Part shown: piece by piece, positions 8,574 through 18,837 of the stretch
How positions within the stretch are numbered: position 1 is the first letter of the stretch
Layout: every line of letters starts with the position of its first letter
Source: Cysteiniphilum marinum
GTDB taxonomy: Bacteria; Pseudomonadota; Gammaproteobacteria; Francisellales; Francisellaceae
NCBI RefSeq assembly: GCF_014857925.1
Contig: NZ_JACYVZ010000004.1
Span: forward strand, 86,044-150,043
Direction: 5' to 3'
Length of the DNA: 64,000 nt
The notes under the pieces: model-generated
What the model was told of the DNA's origin: nothing
Databases searched by the model: none
Seen by the model: only the letters and a program-made list of their open reading frames with translations
Translations under genes and position numbers: made by a program

Positions 8574-10055
8574 CTACATATAGCGCGCTTTAATATGCTC
8601 GATATAAGCGCTCGCATCTAAACTTTTACCACTAGCCTTTGTGACCAGCTCATCAAACGTATATAGCGAGCCATATTGGTGAATATTATGATTAAGCCAG
8701 CTCATTAATGGCTTAAAATCACCTTTAGCAATACTTGACATAATTTTTGGATTGCTGTGCTTCGCTGCAGCAAATAATTGCGCTGCCAATAATGCTCCCA
8801 ATGCATATGATGGGAAATAACCAAAATCACCAGATGACCAATGTACATCTTGCATGACACCATCTTTATAATTATTCGTCGTATCGACCCCAAGATAATC
8901 GCTCATCTTCTCCTGCCAAATAGCCGGCAAATCTGCCACCGTGATTTCATCAGTAAAGAGCGCTTTTTCAATCTCATAGCGCAAGATTACATGCAATGGA
9001 TAAGTGACTTCATCGGCATCAACACGAATAAAATCAGGTCTCACCTTTAATAAATGCGTCATCAAGTTATCTTTTGATAAGCTGTCATTTTGACCAAAGT
9101 GACGTTGTGCATATTGCGCAAGAATAGCAATAAACTCAGGGCTACTACACACCTGCATTTCAACAAGCAATGATTGGCTCTCATGCACTGCCATGCCCAA
9201 TGCTTTGGCTACAGGTTGTGTAATATACTTTTGCGGCAAACCCATTTCATACAAGGCATGTCCTGTTTCATGACATACCGATAAGGCGCTGGATAAAAAG
9301 TCATGTTCATTATAGCGCGTGGTAATGCGTACATCAGAAGGCACTCCGCCACAAAAAGGATGCTGTGAAGTATCAATGCGACCATGGTTAAAGTCAAAGC
9401 CAATAATACGCATCAGATCTTGGGATAATTCATGCTGCTTATCGATGGCAAAGCTTTGGTTAAATGGCAAACTTACCCTACTTCTTTGCTTATCAACAAT
9501 CATTGGAATGGCTTGTGGCAAAAAGTGTTTAAGCTCATCAAATATCGGATCGATGTATTGTCTATTGACACCTGGGGAGAACTCATCAAGCAGCGCATCA
9601 TAGGCATCAACACCATAATACTCTGCTTTGATCTTTGCTTTTTGTTTTACCAAGGCAACGGTTTTGCTCAAAAGCGGCATGAAGTCATGCCAATTGTTTT
9701 GACCACGCAGCGTGCGCCATGCTTGTGTCGACTCTTTGGTTGTCACCGCCAAGTCCGCCACTAAACGCTCAGGCAAAATCGTCGCATTAACAACAGCTTT
9801 ACGCATATGCTTAATATTAGCCAATTGCCATTGATTTAAAGCGCTTTCATCGACATCCTGCAAACGACTCACCACTTCAGGTGAGTTTAACTGCTGATGA
9901 ATGGTTGTTGTGAGACTGGCTAATGCACTATTGCGCGCTCTAGCACCTCCTATTGGCATCATCACATCCTCATCCCAGCACAACATCTCAAGTGCGTGAT
10001 TAAGATCATTAATATATTTGAACTTATCGTGTAAATACTGATAGTTTTTATCCAT
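8574..10055 (-). CDS. M32 family metallocarboxypeptidase (carboxypeptidase Taq)
   Basis: A 493-residue cytoplasmic peptidase of family M32, which removes C-terminal residues from peptides using a metal ion. The zinc-binding motif HETGH (in CHETGHALYEMGLP) lies near residue 260. Other family signatures are DVRITTRY, KVRPDFIRVDADEVTYPLH and SSGDFGYFPSYALG. Length is normal for the family. The ATG at 10055 follows GGAG at good spacing, inside the end of the upstream gene; an ATG at 10070 lacks such a site. Only 4 bases separate it from the stop of the ArnT-like gene, so the two are probably coupled although their functions are unrelated. Confidence 0.9.
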   Translation of the reverse strand: MDKNYQYLHDKFKYINDLNHALEMLCWDEDVMMPIGGARARNSALASLTTTIHQQLNSPEVVSRLQDVDESALNQWQLANIKHMRKAVVNATILPERLVADLAVTTKESTQAWRTLRGQNNWHDFMPLLSKTVALVKQKAKIKAEYYGVDAYDALLDEFSPGVNRQYIDPIFDELKHFLPQAIPMIVDKQRSRVSLPFNQSFAIDKQHELSQDLMRIIGFDFNHGRIDTSQHPFCGGVPSDVRITTRYNEHDFLSSALSVCHETGHALYEMGLPQKYITQPVAKALGMAVHESQSLLVEMQVCSSPEFIAILAQYAQRHFGQNDSLSKDNLMTHLLKVRPDFIRVDADEVTYPLHVILRYEIEKALFTDEITVADLPAIWQEKMSDYLGVDTTNNYKDGVMQDVHWSSGDFGYFPSYALGALLAAQLFAAAKHSNPKIMSSIAKGDFKPLMSWLNHNIHQYGSLYTFDELVTKASGKSLDASAYIEHIKARYM

Positions 10056-10059
10056 TGTA

Positions 10060-11793
10060 TTACGCTCCATGCATAAAGGCTGATTCTGCTAAGGGGTGGT
10101 TGGTTAGCAAGAAGCGCTTTGGTGTTTCTGCTAACAAATACCCTTGATAAGGCTGCCCTGCTTTAAAGTAAGCATTGTAATTATTCTCATCGGTAAAGAC
10201 AAACACACGGCGATCGCTTTGCCACACTGGCCAGAATTGATCTGCGGTTCTTAGCGTTTTATCTGCACCTGAATTTGGCATTTTGGCAGTATTAGCAAGC
10301 TCACCTTCATTAGCAACAATCCACGTCAATCGATCCAAATAAAACTGTGCATCATAATAATAACCACCATAATTTGCGACAATGGCATGCGGGTAGGTTT
10401 TAAGCAAGGGCGCGACAATATTCGTCAATGGGCGCACACTTTTTTGCGCAAAATACTGAGAACCTGACCAACCTAAGTTCAAGATAATCATCATCGCACA
10501 GACAAACCATAGCATAATCGCTTTGAGATTATTGCGCTTCAGATAAATAAACCCTGCAATGGCAGTGATAAGAGAGACAATAGCCGCTGGCCAATAGAAA
10601 CCTGCAATTCCACCAAAAAACATCGCAAAGTTAGGAATAAATGGCAAGATCACAAAAGCAATTGCAATAATAATGAAAAACACCAAGGCAACAATAATGC
10701 TCGCTTTGGTTGACTTACGTAATCTCGATTCGTTAAGTATCTTGTCAATGCGTCGCGCGATCAAGATTGCAAAGGGTGTCACTATTGGAATTAGGTAGCC
10801 CATTAAAATTGATTTTGAAAACGCAAAAAATAGCAAAATTGCCATACCCCAGACAAACAAAAACCATTCATTTTCATGCTTTTTGCGCGTTTTAAACTTA
10901 GTGAATACTGATTTAAAGACTTGTGGTAAAAAGCCAAACCACGGGAAAAAGGCAATAATGAAAATACCAAAATAGACAAACTTGCTCATTTGTCGCCCTT
11001 GCTCGTCCGTCGCATAACGCAAGATTTGCTGAACAATCACATAATAATGAAAAAATTCAGGGTGCTCGTTATTAACTGCAACAATCCATGGCACTGAAAT
11101 GATTAATACGACGATTAAACCAAGATATAAGCGATAATCTAATAGCAGACGATATTTACCAACGATAAGCGCCCATAAACCGATAATCATCATCGGAAAC
11201 ACAATACCAATGAGTCCTTTAGTCATTACCGCAAGGCCTGAGAAAATAAAGGCATTTAATAGCCATATATTTGCTTGCCAACTTGTCTGGCGATATTGTC
11301 TTGATGCCCAGAATGACAACATGGTTATCGTTAAGAAAAAGGCGACACCGGCATCAAGATTTAGATAGCGCCCACCACCTAAATATAAGATCGATGTGCC
11401 CGTAATCAATGCAGCCCACAGTGATACACGGCGCTTTTGATAGACAATACGACAAACGATATACACAAACCACACACCAATAATCGATAATACTGGATTA
11501 GGCAGGCGTGCCGCCCAAATATTAAAGCCAAAGATTTTGAGTGATAAAGCAGTTAGCCAATAAATCATTGGTGGCTTTTCAAAGTAAATCACACCATCTA
11601 AGTGTGGCACGATATATTGGTGATTGACGACCATCTCACGCGCAATCTCAGCATAGCGCCCTTCATCAGGCGTAAACAGTACCGGCAGACCGTAAAGACA
11701 TAAGGCAATTGCCATAATGATTGTTATCAATAACAAATCACACCAAAATACGCGATCCATTTGCCAACGAAGGCGACTTACCTTTTTTTCCAT
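10060..11793 (-). CDS. ArnT-like lipid A glycosyltransferase (GT83/PMT family)
   Basis: A 577-residue integral membrane protein with about a dozen hydrophobic helices and a C-terminal soluble region from ~residue 440. The N-terminal part has the signature of ArnT/PMT enzymes: the catalytic-loop acidic motif TPDEGRYAEIAREM and YFEKPPMIYWLTA. Such enzymes transfer an amino sugar from undecaprenyl phosphate to lipid A phosphate on the periplasmic face of the inner membrane; in Francisella the homologue FlmK adds galactosamine. Which sugar is used here cannot be told, so I give no symbol. Same strand as the M32 peptidase downstream. Confidence 0.8.
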   Translation of the reverse strand: MEKKVSRLRWQMDRVFWCDLLLITIIMAIALCLYGLPVLFTPDEGRYAEIAREMVVNHQYIVPHLDGVIYFEKPPMIYWLTALSLKIFGFNIWAARLPNPVLSIIGVWFVYIVCRIVYQKRRVSLWAALITGTSILYLGGGRYLNLDAGVAFFLTITMLSFWASRQYRQTSWQANIWLLNAFIFSGLAVMTKGLIGIVFPMMIIGLWALIVGKYRLLLDYRLYLGLIVVLIISVPWIVAVNNEHPEFFHYYVIVQQILRYATDEQGRQMSKFVYFGIFIIAFFPWFGFLPQVFKSVFTKFKTRKKHENEWFLFVWGMAILLFFAFSKSILMGYLIPIVTPFAILIARRIDKILNESRLRKSTKASIIVALVFFIIIAIAFVILPFIPNFAMFFGGIAGFYWPAAIVSLITAIAGFIYLKRNNLKAIMLWFVCAMMIILNLGWSGSQYFAQKSVRPLTNIVAPLLKTYPHAIVANYGGYYYDAQFYLDRLTWIVANEGELANTAKMPNSGADKTLRTADQFWPVWQSDRRVFVFTDENNYNAYFKAGQPYQGYLLAETPKRFLLTNHPLAESAFMHGA

Positions 11794-11888
11794 CGTGTCT
11801 ATAACCTATATTTGAAGCATTTGAAGCTCAAAAGATTATATACATGTCAGATGATATTTTACAGTGGCATATACCACTGATCAGAAAT

Positions 11889-12317
11889 TTAGAATGACTG
11901 CTGTCTCATTTCTTTAGCAATTTTATCCAAGAGTCCATTGACGAAACGGTGTCCCTCTTCAGTGCCTAGCTCTTTTGCTTGATCAACATACTCATTTAAA
12001 ACCACCTGATAAGGTACATCTAAGCAATCGATAAGCTCATAAGCCCCTAAGCGTAAAATCGCCAAATCGATTGGGTTGATTGACGATAAATCATTAATCG
12101 CATAATGGTTGATTTTCTGATCAATCGCTTCTTTATTCTTATCGACACCATCGATTAAACGATAGAAAAAATCCCACTCAACAGGATGACGATCAACATT
12201 ATCAGCATAAAACTGAAGTTTCAATTCGTTGACTTGTGTATGCGCCAATGATTGCTGATATAAAGCCTGCACGGCATGAAAACGCGCGCGTCTGCGCTCT
12301 TTGACTTTTAGTGACAT
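11889..12317 (-). CDS. nusB: Transcription antitermination factor NusB
   Basis: A 142-residue all-helical protein with NusB features: a basic N-terminal helix (KVKERRRARFHAVQALYQ), a central PIDLAILRLGAYEL motif and the C-terminal DEYVD-type segment NEYVDQAKELGTEEGHRFVNGLLDKIA. NusB binds boxA RNA together with S10 and supports rRNA antitermination. I place the start at the ATG at 12317, which follows AAGG, rather than a TTG two codons upstream. It is monocistronic or the first gene of the run into the ArnT-like gene, with a 95-base gap. Confidence 0.93.
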   Translation of the reverse strand: MSLKVKERRRARFHAVQALYQQSLAHTQVNELKLQFYADNVDRHPVEWDFFYRLIDGVDKNKEAIDQKINHYAINDLSSINPIDLAILRLGAYELIDCLDVPYQVVLNEYVDQAKELGTEEGHRFVNGLLDKIAKEMRQQSF

Positions 12318-12495
12318 CGGCAAAACCTTAAAAATGCTAGCTCAGTTAAAATACGATCGCAAATTATACCCAATCGCCAGATAATGTGATAGCGCTAATT
12401 ATTTTTTTATTAAACTTTGAGCCTCAAGTACTGATTTAACCGATTATTAATCTATACTCAACTTAAGTTTCCATGGAGGACGATAAGGATAACCT

Positions 12496-14448
12496 ATGGC
12501 AAAGCATATTAATCGCTCAAAAGGCACGCTTGAGGAGGTCATCACCTTAAAGGCACATACTCGCTTGATTAATGCCATGCTTATCTTAATTGCTATTTCA
12601 TCAATTTTATTAAGTACATTGTCGGTATTTCGCGCGTTTGATAGTGGCTGGTCGCTTAAATACACTTTGGACTTATCTTTAGCTTTAGCCTTGGTTGTTT
12701 TGATGCTTTATCGCGCCAAGCTAAGCAACAAAGCCAAATCACATATTATTATGATTGTTGCCGCGATAGCCATCATTAATGATTATTTATTTTATGGTCT
12801 ACTATCACCTGTTAGCATTATCTACGGTCTTGCTATTGTTTATGCTTTAAGCTTTTATGCCGAGAAATCTGCACTGATTTTTTCAAGCACAATACTTATT
12901 ACTGTAGCAATTATTACCTGTCTGCATATAACCATGTGGCACGATAGGCATATCCAACCTATGACTTATCTTGGTTCGATTTATTCGTGGCTGTTATTAA
13001 TAGGCTTATTGATATTTAGTTTACTATTTATCAGCTTTGTGATTATCTCGATGCGTCGCTTAACTTCACGCTTATTGCAACATGTCAATGATCGCAATGC
13101 ATTACTTAGCAAAAAGGCTGTACTTTTAGAAGAACTTGCGATGACCGACAGTCTGACTGAACTGTATAATCGCCGAGCTTTTTTGAATGTTGTTAAGAAA
13201 CTACTCCCCGTCACTAAACACCATCACTATATTTTAGTGATTGATATCCGCCAGTTTTCACGTATCAATGATACCTATTCGCATGATACAGGTGACAAAC
13301 TATTAATCGCTTTTTCACAACGTTTAATTGAAACTTTACCCAAAAGTAGTATTGCTGCGCGCACTGGCGGCAATGAATTTAGCATCCTTGTGACACTCCC
13401 GGTGAACGAGGATATACAAACATTTGGCAGCCATCTACAAGAGAAAATGCAACAAAGCTATCGCTTAGACTACAAAACACTAAGCATTACCACAACATTA
13501 GGAATAGCATTGTTTACGCCACAGCTGGATTACACCTTAAATTTACGGCGCGTTGATTTAGCGTTATTTTATGCCAAGAGTCACAAACAAGACTGTGTTA
13601 CCTATGATGAAACTATTGATAATTTCTATCATACGGAACAAACCCTTGAAAACTATATGTATGAAGCACTTGCCGAGAAATCTTTCTACTTCCATTTTCA
13701 ACCGCTTGTCGATGGGCATAATGGGACCATCATTGGCTGTGAGAGCCTTATTCGCTTAAATCACCCTGAGCTTGGTAATATTCGTCCAGATATTTTTATT
13801 CCAATTGTGGAACGTATGGGGCTTGCCGATAAGCTCAATTACTATGTCGTTAATGAAGTATTATACTATTTCTGTCTGTTAGATTTAGTACCCTCCAAAC
13901 ATTTTAAACTTACTCTTAACATCTCCCCAGTTGTTTATAACTTTCCAGCACATATGCAATCATTGATTGAGCAAATTAAACAACATCCTGTTCCCAAGTG
14001 GCTTAATATTGAGTTTGAAATTACTGAATCTCAACTGATGCAGCATTTAGAAGGCAACTCATTAAATATAAACCAAATGTTTGCACAACTTAAAATGCAT
14101 AATATCGGATTATCAATGGATGATTTTGGCACGCAATATTCATCTCTTAATCGCTTTATCAATTACAGTTTTAATACAATCAAGATTGACAAAAGCTTCA
14201 CACAACGCCTTGATCAATCACACAATCAACCTGTCATTGGTGCGGTTAAAGCCATTGTGCTATTAGCCAATGAGCTCAATATCAATCTGATTGCTGAGGG
14301 CGCTGAAACCAAAGCACAAGTGGATAAACTGATTGAGCTAGGCTGTGATTGCATCCAAGGTTATTATTTCTATCGACCGATGCCAATTAAAGAACTCATA
14401 CAAAATTTAACTCAAAACTGGTCACAGCACAATAATCAAGCCCAGTGA
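12496..14448 (+). CDS. Membrane GGDEF/EAL protein, probable c-di-GMP phosphodiesterase
   Basis: A 650-residue protein with about six membrane helices in residues 15-190, a short coiled linker, a GGDEF domain (~205-365) and an EAL domain (~385-640). The GGDEF signature is degenerate (RTGGNEFSIL, Asn for Asp), so cyclase activity is doubtful. The EAL domain keeps the key residues: ESL for EAL, the Asn in LNISP, the Glu in FEITES, the Asp pair in SMDDFG, the Lys in IKIDKSF and the Glu in AEGAET. Hence it probably degrades c-di-GMP, with the GGDEF part perhaps sensing GTP. AAGGAT precedes the ATG. Its last 27 bases overlap the convergent YeiH gene. Confidence 0.87.
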   Translation: MAKHINRSKGTLEEVITLKAHTRLINAMLILIAISSILLSTLSVFRAFDSGWSLKYTLDLSLALALVVLMLYRAKLSNKAKSHIIMIVAAIAIINDYLFYGLLSPVSIIYGLAIVYALSFYAEKSALIFSSTILITVAIITCLHITMWHDRHIQPMTYLGSIYSWLLLIGLLIFSLLFISFVIISMRRLTSRLLQHVNDRNALLSKKAVLLEELAMTDSLTELYNRRAFLNVVKKLLPVTKHHHYILVIDIRQFSRINDTYSHDTGDKLLIAFSQRLIETLPKSSIAARTGGNEFSILVTLPVNEDIQTFGSHLQEKMQQSYRLDYKTLSITTTLGIALFTPQLDYTLNLRRVDLALFYAKSHKQDCVTYDETIDNFYHTEQTLENYMYEALAEKSFYFHFQPLVDGHNGTIIGCESLIRLNHPELGNIRPDIFIPIVERMGLADKLNYYVVNEVLYYFCLLDLVPSKHFKLTLNISPVVYNFPAHMQSLIEQIKQHPVPKWLNIEFEITESQLMQHLEGNSLNINQMFAQLKMHNIGLSMDDFGTQYSSLNRFINYSFNTIKIDKSFTQRLDQSHNQPVIGAVKAIVLLANELNINLIAEGAETKAQVDKLIELGCDCIQGYYFYRPMPIKELIQNLTQNWSQHNNQAQ

Positions 14449-15522
14449 TATGACAAGCAGGATAATCATCGCTAAACCGCCGGCTAACAATGGCTTACCG
14501 CCTGATTTAAGCAAGACAATCAGATCGGTATTTAAACCCACTCCGACCATTGCCATCGTCATACAAAAAGCAGAAATCTCGGCAATATAATGGCTTACTG
14601 AAAGATCAATTAGTCGATCTAGAAAGCCAAATAACCCCAAGGTATTTAGCACAACCACTGCCAAGAAATATAAAATAAACTTAGGGAAATACTGATGCCA
14701 CGGCACTTTCTTTTGCACTTCACCATCCGTTTTATTGGCTTTATGATGCCTAATGCCGATTAGCATCACCATCGGCGCAAGAAGTAAAATCCTGACCATC
14801 TTAACAATCGTTGCTGTTTGTCCGGCAATCGCACCAAAAGCAAAGCCTGCTGCCACCACTTGTGGCACTGCTTGAATGGAGGTCCCCGCCCATACGCCAA
14901 ATTGAAACTCATCTAGACTCAAGGCATGTCCCAGTAACGGCAAGACAAAAATGGCAATTAAACCATATAACGACACGATTGTCATCGCAATCGCCACTTG
15001 CGTTTGATTGGCTTTGACAACGGGAGCTGCTGCAACAATTGCTGAACCTCCGCATATTGCCGTACCAATGGTGATAAGGGCTGACATCTTCTCATCAACA
15101 CCTAAGCGCTTACATAACCAAAGCGTGACAATATAGGCAATTAATAAACAAATGAGGTTAATCAATAATGCTTGTCCTGAAACTTTAAGCACCGAAAGCA
15201 AATCAAACTTCACCCCCATTAGCACGATGCCTAATGGCAATAGCGATTTTGCCGCAAAATTGGCACCTGGAGTGAGTTTCTGCCACAAGTGCGCTGAGCT
15301 GATCACACCTTGCAAATTTTCCTGTTGATGAGCTGCTGCTTTATGACGAAAGAACACATTGCCAAAGATAATACCAATGATAATTGATAACACCATCGGC
15401 TCCAATGGATGAACTTCTAAGCTTTGATGATAAATCGTAAAAGGGGCAAAGGGTAGAAAAGCCACGATATAGGCAATAACAGCTAATAGCGCACAAAATA
15501 TGAGCCCTACTATTTTACTCAT
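14422..15522 (-). CDS. YeiH family inner-membrane exporter (UPF0324)
   Basis: A 366-residue protein with about ten hydrophobic helices, matching the YeiH/UPF0324 family of putative sulfate or small-anion exporters. Family motifs include SIIIGIIFGNVFF near the N-terminus, GTAICGGSAIVAAAPV in the middle and VGLNTDLIVL near the end. It overlaps the rsmG stop in an ATGA arrangement, so the two are translated in series. Substrate specificity is not established for this family in general. Length is normal. Confidence 0.82.
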   Translation of the reverse strand: MSKIVGLIFCALLAVIAYIVAFLPFAPFTIYHQSLEVHPLEPMVLSIIIGIIFGNVFFRHKAAAHQQENLQGVISSAHLWQKLTPGANFAAKSLLPLGIVLMGVKFDLLSVLKVSGQALLINLICLLIAYIVTLWLCKRLGVDEKMSALITIGTAICGGSAIVAAAPVVKANQTQVAIAMTIVSLYGLIAIFVLPLLGHALSLDEFQFGVWAGTSIQAVPQVVAAGFAFGAIAGQTATIVKMVRILLLAPMVMLIGIRHHKANKTDGEVQKKVPWHQYFPKFILYFLAVVVLNTLGLFGFLDRLIDLSVSHYIAEISAFCMTMAMVGVGLNTDLIVLLKSGGKPLLAGGLAMIILLVISLGLIIVL

Positions 15523-16169
15523 GCTTTATACATCCGGATCACATGACGCGTAGCATCTAACAGCGGCACATCGACCTCAAATATCTCATATTTTAGTGGC
15601 AATACATCTAATGTATCTTGCTCAACTTCAGCTCCTTTCATCGCAATCATTTGCCCGTCACTTGCCAATAAATGGCGACATAAACGCTCAAAATCAGCAA
15701 TTGAGCTAAAGGCACGTGAAATCAACGTATCAAACAAGGTCGACGGCTCGTAATCCTCAATGCGAATATTGACCGCAGTAACATTATCCAAATCGAGCAC
15801 TTTCTTGACATGGTTTAAAAAACGTACTTTTTTACCAACGCTATCAATCAGCACAAAGTTAACTTCAGGTAATAAGATTGCCAAGACGATACCTGGCAAA
15901 CCACCACCACTACCGACATCAACAACATGTTTTCCTTTGATAAAAGAAACCACCGACATGCTATCAAAGACATGTTTTACCAGCATTTCATCCCACTGAG
16001 TAATTGCCGTCATGTTATAGGTTTTGTTCCACTTCTTAAGCAATGATAAATAATCAATCAAACGATTGATCTGCTCATCATCAACTGTGAGATTAAATTT
16101 CTCTGCAGCTTGGCGAATCTTGACCTTGCTATCATCAAGCATGTTATTCAAACAATCTAATGTAATCAT
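15519..16169 (-). CDS. rsmG: 16S rRNA (guanine-N7) methyltransferase RsmG
   Basis: A 216-residue cytoplasmic enzyme that methylates N7 of G527 in 16S rRNA. The SAM motif VVDVGSGGGLPGIVLAI is diagnostic, followed by FVLIDSVGKKVRFLNH and LISRAFSSIADF. I start at the ATG at 16169; GGAAGGG lies about 12 bases upstream, rather far. An upstream TTG (16190) is less likely. The stop overlaps the YeiH start (ATGA). A TATACT-type -10 box at about 16210 serves it and belongs to a segment shared with the thiC promoter. Confidence 0.92.
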   Translation of the reverse strand: MITLDCLNNMLDDSKVKIRQAAEKFNLTVDDEQINRLIDYLSLLKKWNKTYNMTAITQWDEMLVKHVFDSMSVVSFIKGKHVVDVGSGGGLPGIVLAILLPEVNFVLIDSVGKKVRFLNHVKKVLDLDNVTAVNIRIEDYEPSTLFDTLISRAFSSIADFERLCRHLLASDGQMIAMKGAEVEQDTLDVLPLKYEIFEVDVPLLDATRHVIRMYKA

Positions 16170-16212
16170 TTTGTTTACAAACCCTTCCAAATCCTAATTG
16201 TCGTTTTTGAGT

Positions 16213-16243
16213 ATATACCGCCCGTGAATCATTTTACAGCATT
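16213..16243 (-). promoter_or_regulatory. rsmG promoter segment, near-duplicate of the thiC promoter
   Basis: On the minus strand this reads AATGCTGTAAAATGATTCAC followed by GGGCGGTATAT. The region 50083-50113, upstream of the thiC riboswitch, has the same sequence with two differences. Both end in a TATA-type -10 box about 40-60 bases before the gene or leader. It is a conserved promoter, possibly with a shared control site. Confidence 0.5.
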
Positions 16244-16293
16244 TCTGTTATTGATTTTCTTGTTCTTTGTGGTACATCCCTCTATATATTTAA

Positions 16294-17181
16294 TCAATGA
16301 TAATCCAATAACGCCAAGCTCTGGCATAACTGCCAAAATTTAAGCTTTACTGGTGATTTTAGGGATTGTTTACGCATCACAATACCCACCGTTACCGCTG
16401 TCATATCAGCAATATTGAGCATTTTGATTTTGCTTGCCAAATGATTATGTTCAACGACAACTCTCGGCAATACAGACACACCAACACCTGATGCAACAAG
16501 TGATAAAATCGCCTCATTGCCATCAACTTCACCATATATTCGCGGTGATTTTTTTTGCCTTATTAACCATGTATCTATCGTGTTATCGTTTAAAAACTGA
16601 ATGGGCATAATAAAAGGATATTGCGCTAAGGCTTGATCGATCGACTGCACATCACTGTCTTTTGACACGACTAATACCATACTGGTGATCAGTACAGGAT
16701 GGGCATATAGATTATCATCAAGCTTATGCTCATCAATAAATGAAATACCCGCATCCATTTGGTTACTAGCAACCAAATTAAGCGCATTTTGCATTGATCC
16801 TGTTTCTAATTGCAACTGCACATTGGGATAGCGTGCATTAAGTGCCTCAATAATCCGTGGCAAAATCACATATGACGCCGTCACCGTACAAAACAGACGA
16901 ATATCACCGCGCAAATTATCCTCATCCGGATGTAATAACGCAAATAACTCATCATTTGCATCAAGCACTTTAATACTAAAGTCATACATATATCTACCAG
17001 CGTCAGTTAATGAAACATTACGATTGTTGCGCTCAAAAAAACTTGCCTCATAACTTTCTTCAAGCTTTTGAATAACTCTTGTCACCGCTGAGGGGCTTAA
17101 GTAACAACGCTCTGCGGTTTTGCTAAAACTAAGCGTTTCTGCCAATGTTTTAAACACCTCTAAACTTTTCACATTCATCAA
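16294..17181 (-). CDS. ilvY: LysR-type regulator IlvY
   Basis: A 295-residue LysR-family protein: an N-terminal winged helix-turn-helix (LSFSKTAERCYLSPSAVTRVIQKLE, residues ~15-40) and a periplasmic-binding-like effector domain (~90-295). It is divergent from ilvC, the classical arrangement for IlvY, which activates ilvC in response to acetolactate/acetohydroxybutyrate. The 163-base spacer contains a LysR-type palindrome ATTGC-N7-GCAAT. Identity as IlvY rests on this context plus its family match. Confidence 0.85.
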   Translation of the reverse strand: MMNVKSLEVFKTLAETLSFSKTAERCYLSPSAVTRVIQKLEESYEASFFERNNRNVSLTDAGRYMYDFSIKVLDANDELFALLHPDEDNLRGDIRLFCTVTASYVILPRIIEALNARYPNVQLQLETGSMQNALNLVASNQMDAGISFIDEHKLDDNLYAHPVLITSMVLVVSKDSDVQSIDQALAQYPFIMPIQFLNDNTIDTWLIRQKKSPRIYGEVDGNEAILSLVASGVGVSVLPRVVVEHNHLASKIKMLNIADMTAVTVGIVMRKQSLKSPVKLKFWQLCQSLALLDYH

Positions 17182-17213
17182 CTATCACTCCAACATTCAC
17201 GTGATTTAATAAT

Positions 17214-17232
17214 TATTGCATAACACGCAATA
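17214..17232. promoter_or_regulatory. Probable IlvY operator
   Basis: TATTGC (17214-17219) and GCAATA (17227-17232) form a palindrome with a 7-base spacer. It fits the LysR-box form T-N11-A and lies in the spacer between the divergent ilvY and ilvC, closer to ilvY, consistent with autoregulation and activation of ilvC. Confidence 0.6.
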
Positions 17233-17338
17233 TATAATTGATGATAATTCACTTTATTTCAACACCAAATTTATAGCACAATAAGTTTATCGGCGAATTT
17301 TATTTTTAAAATATTAAATATTAAAAACAACGAGGTAA

Positions 17339-18811
<1,473 letters not shown>

Positions 18812-18837
18812 CATTAATCATATCACTGTTTTCACAC

